Origin: Marinospirillum sp.
Lineage (GTDB): Bacteria; Pseudomonadota; Gammaproteobacteria; Pseudomonadales; Halomonadaceae
DNA length: 7,351 nt
Assembly: GCA_007119985.1 (NCBI GenBank)
Contig: SKOQ01000174.1
Location: forward strand, 1-7,351
Reading direction: 5' to 3'
A program made the translations under genes and the position numbers. Under the pieces are notes generated by a model, which saw only the letters and a list, made by a program, of their open reading frames with translations, did no database searches and was not told the origin of the DNA. This document shows, in pieces, positions 1 through 6,001 of the stretch; within the stretch, counting starts at the first letter, position 1; each line of letters begins with the position of its first letter.

Positions 1-83
1 AAACAGGGCGCGAACAGGCCAAGGCGCGCCAGCTCAAGATGACCAAGGAAGCACGGACGCAGCGTAAGCAAAGACGCCGCTAA
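1..83 (+). CDS. C-terminal end of an unidentified basic protein (partial)
   Basis: The third frame stays open from the left edge (first full codon at 3) to a TAA at 81-83, giving 26 residues ending in a very basic tail (TKEARTQRKQRRR). The other two forward frames close earlier (TGA at 40-42; TAA in the remaining frame). A strong hairpin terminator follows about 50 nt downstream, which supports this being a real gene end. Lys/Arg-rich tails of this sort occur on many RNA- or ribosome-associated proteins, but the fragment is too short to assign a family, and no function is claimed. The gene is convergent with the siderophore transport operon and probably unrelated to it. Confidence 0.5.
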   Translation, partial: TGREQAKARQLKMTKEARTQRKQRRR

Positions 84-133
84 CCCGAAAAGGCAGGGAT
101 AGAGCAAGCCTTAGCGTTTAAAGAAATAGCATA

Positions 134-163
134 AAAAAAGGCCTCCACTAGGAGGCCTTTTTT
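134..163. terminator. Bidirectional Rho-independent terminator
   Basis: A perfect hairpin has GGCCTCC at 140-146, the loop ACTA at 147-150, and GGAGGCC at 151-157. A run of A (133-139) precedes it and a run of six T (158-163) follows it. GC-rich stem plus U-tract are therefore present for transcripts from either strand. It lies between two convergent gene ends, the basic-tail gene ending at 83 and the ABC ATPase gene ending at 193, so it can terminate both. About 29 nt separate it from the ATPase stop codon. Confidence 0.93.
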
Positions 164-192
164 GGGCAGTGTTGATAGGATCAGCCAGCAAA

Positions 193-951
193 CTAGCGGT
201 AGTAGTGCGCGACTGGCCGCCCTTTCACCAGCTGAATCTCCATCTCTAGCTGATAAAGATCACGCATGATCTCGGCTGAAATCACCTCTTGTGGTGGGCC
301 TTGATAACGCAGCTGGCCATCTTTCATCGCCAGAATCCAATCCGCATAGGCAGCTGCAAAGTTTATATCATGCAGCACCAGGATGACCTGCTTGTGCATC
401 TGATCGGCCGCACGACGCAACAGCTGCATCATACTCACCGCATGGTGCATATCTAGATTGTTCAACGGCTCATCGAGCAGGATATAGCGTGTATCCTGAC
501 ATAAGACCATCGCAATATACGCCCGCTGCCGCTGCCCGCCGGAAAGCTCATCCAGATAGCGATGGCGCAGATCCGTCAGTGCCAAAAAACCCAGTGCCTC
601 CTCGACCTTCTGCTTGTCTTCTGGCGTTAAGCGGCCACGGCTATAAGGGTAGCGCCCAAAGCTCACCAGATCTTCAACACTCAGGCGCGTCGCCAGATGA
701 TTTTCCTGCTTAAGAATCGCCAGAATCTTGGCCAGCTGACGAGATGGTGTTTGATGCACATCCAGTTGATCAATCAAGATCTGCCCAGCCTGTGGACGCT
801 GCAAACGACTCATCATGCTCAATAAAGTCGATTTACCCGCCCCATTCGGACCAATGATGGCGGTCATACCTTGATCGGGTAATGTAAAATCAACGCCATC
901 AACCACCTTGATCTGGTCGTAGGCCTGACTGACACCTTGCACCTGAATCAT
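193..951 (-). CDS. vctC: Ferric-siderophore ABC transporter, ATP-binding protein (VctC/FepC type)
   Basis: A 252-residue cytoplasmic ATPase that powers siderophore import through the two permeases encoded just upstream. All ABC hallmarks are present: Walker A GPNGAGKS (34-41), Q-loop Q82, signature LSGGQ (136-140), Walker B LLDEP (158-162), D-loop NNLD (164-167) and H-loop H194. A full-length nucleotide-binding domain with a short C-terminal tail is normal for the FepC/FecE/VctC group. The ATG overlaps the stop codon of the preceding permease gene (ATGA, 948-951), indicating translational coupling. An AGGGG at 957-961 lies 5 nt before the start. It is the last gene of the operon and is followed by the terminator at 134-163. 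The subfamily call rests on gene order (binding protein, permease, permease, ATPase) and on recalled VctC/CeuD/YclP likeness. The exact siderophore is not determined by this subunit. Confidence 0.93.
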   Translation of the reverse strand: MIQVQGVSQAYDQIKVVDGVDFTLPDQGMTAIIGPNGAGKSTLLSMMSRLQRPQAGQILIDQLDVHQTPSRQLAKILAILKQENHLATRLSVEDLVSFGRYPYSRGRLTPEDKQKVEEALGFLALTDLRHRYLDELSGGQRQRAYIAMVLCQDTRYILLDEPLNNLDMHHAVSMMQLLRRAADQMHKQVILVLHDINFAAAYADWILAMKDGQLRYQGPPQEVISAEIMRDLYQLEMEIQLVKGRPVAHYYR

Positions 952-1907
952 TTTCGCCCCTGTCTAAGGATCAAGAATAAGAAGAAAAGGCCGCCGACAA
1001 ACTCAATAATCACGCTGAGTCCGGTCGCAAAACGCAGCCCATGCTCAAGGATCGCCTGCCCCCCAATCAGCACCAGCGCGGCCAAGGCAACCGCCATGGG
1101 CAATACGTAGATATGCCGATGGGTGCCAGCCAGCTGATAAGCCAAATTGGCCACCAGAAGACCAAAAAAGGTCACTGGGCCGACCAGTGCCGTCGAAATC
1201 GAAACCAGAACCGCGATGCCGATCAAAAAGCCCAGCATCAAGCGCCTGGGTGACAGGCCAAGATTCACTGCCTGCTCCTGACCCAGTGCCAGCACATCCA
1301 GATCACGTATCCAGCGCCAACCGATAAGACTGACCAAAAGTGCCAGCAAGCTTGCCACGCCGAGCAGGCTGGTCTCGATCTGATTAAAGCTGGCAAACAT
1401 CACATCCTGTAAAATATCGTATTCCACTGGGTCCATCATTCGTGCAATCAACGCATTCAGACTACGAAACAGGGTGCCAAGAATAATCCCGACCAAGACC
1501 AGTACATGCAAGTGGCGACGCTGACGCACAAACAGCCAATAAAAGAGCGCGCACATAGCGCCGGTCATCACCAGCACATCTCCTAGCCATTTGATCTCGG
1601 CATTGAGCTGAGTAAAAAAGTGCAGACCAAAAAAGAAGAGCAAGAGGGATTGCAGTAGCAGATAGAGGAAATCAAAACCCATAATCCCAGGGCTGAGGAT
1701 GCGGTTTTGTGTCATGGTTTGAAAAACAACTGTCGACACTGCAATGCAGTAGGCGACCAGCAGCAGGCCCCAGAGTTTTTCACCACGAAAAGGCAGGGTG
1801 AAGGCCCAGCCAGCGCGCATATTGACGGTCATAAAAAAGATGGCCGCCAGCAGTACCAGCCCGCCAACCAGAGCCAACCGCCAGCCGGGCGTGAGACGCT
1901 TAAGCAT
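948..1907 (-). CDS. vctG: Ferric-siderophore ABC transporter permease, FecCD family (second permease, VctG type)
   Basis: A 319-residue, very hydrophobic inner-membrane protein of the FecCD/BtuC permease family. It should form the transmembrane channel as a heterodimer with the product of the gene just upstream. Family features include the early conserved segment VVFQTMTQNRILSPGIMGFD (60-79), the late GPVTFFGLLVANL loop that contacts the ATPase, and a final membrane segment of the type VIIEFVGGLFFLFLILR. Length matches the family (about 310-340). The start at 1907 lies inside the end of the upstream permease gene (8-nt overlap, 1900-1907). A GAGG at 1915-1918 sits 7 nt before the ATG, which supports this start. 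Its stop overlaps the ATPase start. It is the more divergent of the two permeases, as usual for the second permease in VctPDGC/CeuBCDE-like systems. Confidence 0.92.
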   Translation of the reverse strand: MLKRLTPGWRLALVGGLVLLAAIFFMTVNMRAGWAFTLPFRGEKLWGLLLVAYCIAVSTVVFQTMTQNRILSPGIMGFDFLYLLLQSLLLFFFGLHFFTQLNAEIKWLGDVLVMTGAMCALFYWLFVRQRRHLHVLVLVGIILGTLFRSLNALIARMMDPVEYDILQDVMFASFNQIETSLLGVASLLALLVSLIGWRWIRDLDVLALGQEQAVNLGLSPRRLMLGFLIGIAVLVSISTALVGPVTFFGLLVANLAYQLAGTHRHIYVLPMAVALAALVLIGGQAILEHGLRFATGLSVIIEFVGGLFFLFLILRQGRK

Positions 1908-2862
1908 GGCTGGGCCTCGTTTTCTTCAGCAGCAGATAGATAAAGAACAGGCTACCGATCACGCCGACCACTGTTCCCACCGGCACTTCATAGGGGTAGC
2001 GCAGCAACCGACTCAGCAGATCACAAGCCAGCATAAAAGCCGCACCAGTGAGCGCGACCCACGGCAGGCTTTGACGTAGATGATCCCCCATCAACAGGCT
2101 GACTACATTCGGCACGACCAGCCCCAAAAAAGGAATCATCCCCGCAGTCGTGACAGTCAGTGCAGCAATCATCGAGACAAGAAACAGGCCTAAGAATAAA
2201 ACGGCCTGATAATTCATCCCCAAGCTGACGGTAAAACTCTTACCCATCCCCGCAAGCGTAAAACGATCCGCATAGAGATAGATCACCACACTGCACACCA
2301 GTGTGAGCCAGAGCAGCTCATAGCGCCCACGCAGCACGGCAGAGAAATCACCATTCGACCAGTTGGCCAAGGATTGCAAAAGATTAAAGCGATAGGCAAG
2401 AAAGGTCGTGATGGCAGCCACCACACTGGAGAACATGATCCCTACCAGTGGCACCATCACCACCGAGCGCAGGGGTAACTGGCGCAACAGCAGCATAAAA
2501 ATCAGGCTACCGACCAGTGCAAAGCCGGTGGCCACCAACATCCGCGCCATCATGCCCATTTCAGGGGCCAGCAAAGCCACCACCAGCAAACCTAGTAAGG
2601 CGGATTCCAGCGTGCCCGTCGTGGAGGGCTCCACAAAACGGTTGCGCGCCAACAGCTGCATCACCATACCGGCAATCGCCAACGACATTCCCGTCAGCAT
2701 CACTGCGAGAGTACGCGGTAAACGACTGGTAAAAAGCAGATGCCAAGCCTGCTGTGCATCCTGACGCCAGGATAAATCCATGACCCCAACAAACAGGCTG
2801 AATAGAGCGAGCAGCAATAAACCCAAGCAGCCCAGTAAAAGAAAGAAGGCAGATCGGCTCAT
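1900..2862 (-). CDS. vctD: Ferric-siderophore ABC transporter permease, FecCD family (first permease, VctD type)
   Basis: A 320-residue polytopic inner-membrane protein of the FecCD/BtuC family. Family landmarks are SRLPRTLAVMLTGMSLAIAG (46-65), the GMIPFLGLVVPN segment (241-252) that lies next to the ATPase-coupling helices, and a C-terminal YEVPVGTVVGVIGSLFFIYL. The VVPN version of the common VVPH motif matches what I recall for the CeuB/YclN/VctD subgroup. The start lies 3 nt after the binding-protein stop codon. No clear Shine-Dalgarno sequence precedes it, so translation probably depends on coupling to the upstream gene. It pairs with the neighbouring permease to make a heterodimeric channel. 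The N-terminal hydrophobic stretch is a membrane helix and not a cleaved signal. Confidence 0.93.
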   Translation of the reverse strand: MSRSAFFLLLGCLGLLLLALFSLFVGVMDLSWRQDAQQAWHLLFTSRLPRTLAVMLTGMSLAIAGMVMQLLARNRFVEPSTTGTLESALLGLLVVALLAPEMGMMARMLVATGFALVGSLIFMLLLRQLPLRSVVMVPLVGIMFSSVVAAITTFLAYRFNLLQSLANWSNGDFSAVLRGRYELLWLTLVCSVVIYLYADRFTLAGMGKSFTVSLGMNYQAVLFLGLFLVSMIAALTVTTAGMIPFLGLVVPNVVSLLMGDHLRQSLPWVALTGAAFMLACDLLSRLLRYPYEVPVGTVVGVIGSLFFIYLLLKKTRPSHA

Positions 2863-2865
2863 GGC

Positions 2866-3774
2866 TTAGCGGGTGAGCCCCTGACGCACTTCCTCGATCA
2901 TACGCGGCGTCGCTTGCAAACCATACACCAGAATGTACCAATCGATCGAATTCAGATAGATGACGCGATTCTCACGCCAAGCGCGTGTCTGACGAATCAG
3001 GTCATTATCCAGTAGTGCTCTGGCTGAGCCTTGACCAGATTGAATCGCCGTATCTCGATCCAGCACAAACAAGTAATCTGGATCAGTTTGCACAATAAAC
3101 TCAAACGAAACGGGATCACCATGCGTGCCTTGCTTTAAATGACCAGCAGCAGGGCGCAAACCGAGTTCATCATAGATCCAGCCGGTGCGTGAGCCAGTGC
3201 CATAGGCAGAAACCCGTCCGCCGCTGGTTAGAATCACCAACGCGCTGCCGGCTTCTTCACCTAAAGCCCGTGTGGCGGCCAGATTCGCATCCAACTCAGC
3301 CAAGTAGGCTTCTGCGGCTTCTTCACGATCAAAAATCCGAGCCAGAGTGCGTGTATGAGCACGCATATCACGCATAAAATGATTGAGATCTTGAGTCAGA
3401 TCGATGGTCGGTGCCAAGCGGCTTAACTGACGATAAGCCGGCGCTGCACGACCACTGATGATGATCAGATCGGGGCGCAATGCAGCAATGGCCTCAAAAT
3501 CTGGCTCAAATAAGGAACCAACATGGGCATACTGATCGCCACGATAGTGCGCCAGCGGCTCAGGGATAAAGTCTTTGGGTACGCCAATGACGTCCACACC
3601 CAACTGGTCAAGGATATCCAGCGCGGCCAGATCAAAGGTCACCACCCGAGTGGGGACGGCATCCAAACGCAGTTGGCCTTGCTGATGTTCAATCACCACC
3701 GGCGCAGCCGATGCCAGTTGACTCCAGCTCAGCAGCAATGCGAGCCATGGAACCAGAATTTTGTGAATACGCAT
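2866..3774 (-). CDS. vctP: Periplasmic ferric-siderophore binding protein (VctP/CeuE/FatB type)
   Basis: A 302-residue class III periplasmic binding protein that captures the ferric siderophore and delivers it to the permease pair. Residues 1-24 form a Sec signal peptide (basic RIHK, hydrophobic LVPWLALLLSW, cleavage near ASAA). No lipobox cysteine is present, so the protein should be soluble, unlike lipoprotein relatives such as FatB. Landmarks are RVVTFDLAALDILDQLGV (43-60), VGSLFEPDFEAIAALRPDLI (85-104) and THGDPVSFEF (217-226). H218, Y280 and arginines R109, R196 and R240 match, from memory and with a nearly constant offset, the iron-ligand His/Tyr pair and siderophore-contacting arginines of Campylobacter CeuE. 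This suggests a catecholate ligand. I chose the ATG at 3774 because the signal peptide starts there and GAGG (3786-3789) lies 11 nt upstream. The open frame runs back to an ATG at 3897, but those 41 extra residues do not look like a signal peptide. Confidence 0.9.
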   Translation of the reverse strand: MRIHKILVPWLALLLSWSQLASAAPVVIEHQQGQLRLDAVPTRVVTFDLAALDILDQLGVDVIGVPKDFIPEPLAHYRGDQYAHVGSLFEPDFEAIAALRPDLIIISGRAAPAYRQLSRLAPTIDLTQDLNHFMRDMRAHTRTLARIFDREEAAEAYLAELDANLAATRALGEEAGSALVILTSGGRVSAYGTGSRTGWIYDELGLRPAAGHLKQGTHGDPVSFEFIVQTDPDYLFVLDRDTAIQSGQGSARALLDNDLIRQTRAWRENRVIYLNSIDWYILVYGLQATPRMIEEVRQGLTR

Positions 3775-3875
3775 TTTTTCATTCGCCTCTTTGAATTCAA
3801 TCATCAACCTAGGGAGCCTCTGCTTAACGTCATGAGCGCAGGTCAGGTAAGGCAAAATTGATCGAAAAAGCGGAG

Positions 3876-3890
3876 TTGACACGGAGTCAA
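3876..3890. promoter_or_regulatory. Short perfect dyad upstream of the binding-protein gene (possible operator)
   Basis: TTGAC-ACGGA-GTCAA is a perfect inverted repeat with 5-bp arms and a 5-bp spacer, and it contains the T-N11-A pattern typical of LysR-family sites. It lies about 100 bp before the binding-protein start, in the 201-bp gap after the reductase gene. It does not share the sequence of the two longer dyads flanking the LysR gene. A dyad this short could be chance. I saw no convincing Fur box or sigma-70 promoter in this gap. Confidence 0.25.
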
Positions 3891-3957
3891 TGAGCATTTT
3901 GAGACCAATTTCAACGCAGCATCACCAAGCGCAGTAGTTAATCAGGGGTTTCCTAGT

Positions 3958-3975
3958 GCCCAGAAAAAACTGGGC
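3958..3975 (-). other. Hairpin immediately after the reductase stop codon
   Basis: GCCCAG (3958-3963) and CTGGGC (3970-3975) form a perfect 6-bp stem around a six-A/six-T loop, and the structure abuts the reductase TAA (3976-3978). The reductase transcript would carry the U-run inside the loop and not after the stem (the next bases are ACTAGG), so this is not a canonical Rho-independent terminator. It could protect an mRNA 3' end, mark partial attenuation between the reductase and transporter genes, or be incidental. Confidence 0.35.
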
Positions 3976-4701
3976 TTACTCATCATCCGCCATCACTTGA
4001 TGCCGCTGATCGTGATAAATCTCTTCGTCCACATCACGACGCCAGTAAGGCACCGCATGCACATGGCTACGGGGCCAGCCAAGATCTTGACGCGCCCAAT
4101 CACGCAGCCCCACCACTTCATCATGCTCTGCAGCAACCCACAGCAGGGTATCTGGCTTAAGATCAAGACGCTGGGCCCAACGCTGAAGCTGCTGCGGCTG
4201 ACCATCGGGTAAGAGCCACTGCACCTGAACTCCAGCCGGATGGGTAAAATAAACCCGCTCTTCCAGATCCTGAATCTGTAGCGCCACCCAGCCTTCTGCT
4301 TGGGGATCCAGCTGCTCCACTTGGGCCGCTATCGCGGGCAGAGCACTTAGATCACCGGCAAAACAATAGTGGCTGATCTTGTCAGGCCAGGCACGCGGGG
4401 CCTTGGGACCACTGATCGTGAGGGTGGCACCGAGTCCAGCTTGACGCGCCCAGTCACAGGCAGGGCCAGGCTGATCGTGCAACACAAAATCGATCGTCAT
4501 ACGCTGCGCAGCGCGATCAAATTCACGGACGGTGTAGGTGCGTGCGACTTCACCCGCTGGCGTGGGCACCCAGATTTTCAGTGGGGCACCGGCCTGCGGC
4601 TCTGGATAATCAGCCAAATCCCCTTTCAACACTAAACGCAGGAGCGCCGAAGAAAGCTGGATACGTTCAACCACATGCAAGGTCAGGCGGGAAACAGACA
4701 T
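3976..4701 (-). CDS. viuB: Siderophore-interacting FAD-dependent ferric reductase (SIP family, ViuB type)
   Basis: A 241-residue cytoplasmic flavoprotein of the SIP/ViuB/YqjH family. It frees iron from an imported siderophore by reducing Fe(III) to Fe(II). The N-terminal FAD-binding barrel carries RTYTVR (54-59) for the isoalloxazine/FAD contact, followed by IDFVLHDQPGPACDWA (70-85), a form of the family HxxGPAxxWA segment. The C-terminal reductase domain shows AGDLSALPAI (115-124), LLWVAAEHDEV (186-196) and the family C-terminal signature VPYWRRDVDEEIYH (217-230). Length is typical (about 240-280). The ATG is preceded by GAGGT with 5-nt spacing, which supports the start. A promoter-like pair, a Fur-like box and a dyad shared with the receptor promoter lie in the 190-bp gap upstream. 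The transporter genes follow on the same strand after 201 bp, so reductase and transporter may be partly co-transcribed. Preference for NADPH or another donor cannot be read from the sequence. Confidence 0.93.
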   Translation of the reverse strand: MSVSRLTLHVVERIQLSSALLRLVLKGDLADYPEPQAGAPLKIWVPTPAGEVARTYTVREFDRAAQRMTIDFVLHDQPGPACDWARQAGLGATLTISGPKAPRAWPDKISHYCFAGDLSALPAIAAQVEQLDPQAEGWVALQIQDLEERVYFTHPAGVQVQWLLPDGQPQQLQRWAQRLDLKPDTLLWVAAEHDEVVGLRDWARQDLGWPRSHVHAVPYWRRDVDEEIYHDQRHQVMADDE

Positions 4702-4819
4702 CAGTCACCTCGATAACAGCCTTCTAGGCAACAGCGCACTAGATGACAAGCTTCTAAATTGAGTAGATTCGCAGTGCACAAAAAAAAGAATGAATCTCAA
4801 TAACATTGATAAGCGCGAT

Positions 4820-4847
4820 AGATTAACATTCTGATCATCAGGATCAA
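4820..4847 (-). promoter_or_regulatory. Candidate sigma-70 promoter of the reductase gene
   Basis: On the minus strand, TTGATC (4847-4842) and TAATCT (4825-4820) are separated by 16 bp. The -35 element is good and the -10 element is weak (3 of 6). The implied transcript start near 4813 would leave a leader of about 110 nt before the reductase ATG. The Fur-like box at 4832-4846 overlaps the -35 and spacer, and the LysR-type dyad at 4867-4888 would be centred near -65, the usual recognition site for this regulator family. These positional agreements are the main support. Confidence 0.4.
4832..4846. promoter_or_regulatory. Candidate Fur box upstream of the reductase gene
   Basis: TGATCAT-C-AGGATCA matches the 7-1-7 Fur consensus TGATAAT-N-ATTATCA at 11 of 14 fixed positions. 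It overlaps the proposed reductase promoter, which would fit iron-dependent repression. It is weaker than the site before the receptor gene and could be partly chance in this AT-rich gap. Confidence 0.45.
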
Positions 4848-4866
4848 GAGCCGAAACACAAAACAA

Positions 4867-4888
4867 GTTGTTGCAAAAATGGAACAAC
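4867..4888. promoter_or_regulatory. Dyad operator, copy 1 (probable binding site of the LysR regulator)
   Basis: GTTGTT (4867-4872) and AACAAC (4883-4888) are perfect inverted arms around 10 bp. Read toward the reductase gene (minus strand), the inner 20 bp are TTGTTCCA-TT-TT-T-GCAACAA. The same sequence, differing at three central positions, recurs at 5856-5877 in the receptor/regulator intergenic region. The site includes the T-N11-A pattern of LysR-family boxes. It begins 3 nt after the LysR stop codon, so a weak terminator is an alternative reading, since T-rich sequence follows on the minus strand. The shared sequence argues more for protein binding. Confidence 0.6.
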
Positions 4889-4891
4889 GGA

Positions 4892-5800
4892 TTAAGCGGG
4901 GTTCGTTGGCTCCTGCCAGGGAAAATCACTGGCACGCAACACCTTGAGAAAAGACTTGAGCTTGCGGGTCGGCCGCCCCTTGGGGTAATAGCAATTTAGC
5001 TCGACAGCCTGAGCAGACCAGTCTGGCAGACAGCGTATCAGCGCCTGCGGATGCGCACATAAAAAGCGCTGCGCCTGCCAAATCGGCAGCAAACCTATGC
5101 CGCGCTCCTGCATCAGCGCATCAATCTGCAGCAGATAAGCATCGGTACGCCAACGGCTATCGATCGGTGCCAGCTTGAACTGGCCCTCACTTGGATGCTC
5201 AAGCAGCAAACCTTCTTCGGCATAGCCCAGCAGATCAACCCAGGCATGTTGCAGCAGATCACGTGGCTGCTCAGGCTGTCCCCGTTGTGCTAAATAACCC
5301 GGCCCAGCATAGAGCCCGAGTGGCCAGCGACCGAGCAGCTCGCGCCGATAGCCAGGCAGATCCACACGACCCAGCCATAACCAGAGGTCAATCTCTTCGG
5401 CTGCATTGGGCTGCAAGTGGGTGCGCACCTCTAGGCGCATGAGCGGATAGGCTGAGATAAATTCATCCATCACCTGAGTCATCCAACCACGCAGCAAACT
5501 GGAGTGCATCCCCAGTAAGAGATGACCACTCATCTCCTCCTGCAACTCTTGCAAGGCTTCGACACTCTGCTCAGCCAGTTCGATGAGCTGGCGACAGTAG
5601 AGCGCAAAAACACGGCCGGCTTCGGTCAGCTGTAGGCGCTGCCCTTCACGAATCACTAACGCCTGACCCAGCTCTTCTTCAAGCTGACTTAAGCGTCGGC
5701 TCAAGGTCGATTTAGGCTGACCCAGCGCCAGCGCTGCGGCCGTTAAACTATGGTGACGACACAGCGCATCGAAAGCACGACACGCAGCAAGATCTTGCAT
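4892..5800 (-). CDS. irgB: LysR-family transcriptional regulator (IrgB-like)
   Basis: A 302-residue DNA-binding regulator of LysR type. The N-terminal winged helix-turn-helix (about 1-60) contains SLTAAALALGQPKSTLSRRL (18-37), followed by QLEEELGQALVIREGQRLQLTEAG. A linker helix rich in Leu/Glu (about 65-90) and an effector-binding domain (about 90-290) complete the family architecture, with normal length. The start is supported by GAGGTG at 5807-5812 close before the ATG. It is divergent from a TonB-dependent receptor gene, the same arrangement as V. cholerae irgB, a LysR-type activator of irgA. The QPKSTLSRRL helix resembles what I recall of IrgB. Probable targets are the receptor and the reductase/transporter genes, through dyads at 5856-5877 and 4867-4888. 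The first also lies upstream of this gene and could mediate autoregulation. The effector, if any, cannot be deduced. Confidence 0.88.
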   Translation of the reverse strand: MQDLAACRAFDALCRHHSLTAAALALGQPKSTLSRRLSQLEEELGQALVIREGQRLQLTEAGRVFALYCRQLIELAEQSVEALQELQEEMSGHLLLGMHSSLLRGWMTQVMDEFISAYPLMRLEVRTHLQPNAAEEIDLWLWLGRVDLPGYRRELLGRWPLGLYAGPGYLAQRGQPEQPRDLLQHAWVDLLGYAEEGLLLEHPSEGQFKLAPIDSRWRTDAYLLQIDALMQERGIGLLPIWQAQRFLCAHPQALIRCLPDWSAQAVELNCYYPKGRPTRKLKSFLKVLRASDFPWQEPTNPA

Positions 5801-5855
5801 TTACCCCACCTCTTCATTCAGCAGTCCCCCAATAAGCACCCGCTCACCCAGAGCG

Positions 5856-5877
5856 CTTGTTCCACATTCGCAACAAG
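5856..5877. promoter_or_regulatory. Dyad operator, copy 2, in the regulator/receptor divergent region
   Basis: CTTGTT (5856-5861) and AACAAG (5872-5877) are perfect inverted arms. Read toward the receptor gene (plus strand), the inner 20 bp are TTGTTCCA-CA-TT-C-GCAACAA, matching copy 1 at 17 of 20 positions in the same orientation relative to its presumed target gene. It is centred about 66 bp before the LysR start codon and 135 bp before the receptor start codon. This suits autoregulation plus activation of the receptor. Confidence 0.62.
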
Positions 5878-5933
5878 GCATTCCATCTTTTGAGCTAGGC
5901 AATGGCCTTGGATGACGCCATTATGACACAAGA

Positions 5934-5948
5934 TGATATTCGTTATCA
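5934..5948. promoter_or_regulatory. Fur box upstream of the receptor gene
   Basis: TGATATT-C-GTTATCA matches the 7-1-7 Fur consensus TGATAAT-N-ATTATCA at 12 of 14 fixed positions. It lies just upstream of the proposed receptor -35 element, about 54 bp before the ATG. A weaker overlapping repeat continues downstream into the -35 region. This is the expected control for a siderophore receptor, with repression by Fur-Fe(II) in iron-replete cells. Confidence 0.78.
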
Positions 5949-5950
5949 TT

Positions 5951-5979
5951 TTGATTGTTTTTTACAGATATTTTATTGC
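5951..5979 (+). promoter_or_regulatory. Candidate sigma-70 promoter of the receptor gene
   Basis: TTGATT (5951-5956) and TATTGC (5974-5979) are spaced by 17 bp in an AT-rich segment directly after the Fur box. The -10 match is weak, as is common for activator-dependent promoters. The implied start near 5986 gives a very short leader. AGGA at 5992-5995 serves as ribosome binding site, 6 nt before the ATG. Confidence 0.5.
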
Positions 5980-6001
5980 AGACACCCTATTAGGAATCAT
6001 C

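Noticed and set aside
2408..2764. A 118-codon plus-strand open frame antisense to the first permease
   Set aside because: Composition is that of an antisense shadow (Thr/Ser/Ile/Pro-rich, no domain), and no independent promoter or ribosome site is apparent.
2561..2941. A 126-codon minus-strand open frame overlapping the first permease and binding-protein ends
   Set aside because: It lies out of frame over two clearly homologous genes and has no recognisable domain. It is a shadow of the permease gene.
3523..3861. A 112-codon plus-strand open frame antisense to the binding-protein gene
   Set aside because: It is entirely opposite a well-supported gene and its regulatory gap, with no family features.
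4797..4809. TCAAT-AAC-ATTGA dyad in the reductase leader region
   Set aside because: Arms of only 5 bp in AT-rich DNA, a poor Fur match (about 7 of 14) and no second copy. Probably chance.
4867..4888. Reading the hairpin after the LysR stop codon only as a Rho-independent terminator
   Set aside because: The stem is short and AT-rich, with an interrupted T tail, and nearly the same sequence recurs upstream of the LysR gene, where a terminator makes no sense. A shared protein-binding site explains both copies; a secondary terminator role is not excluded.
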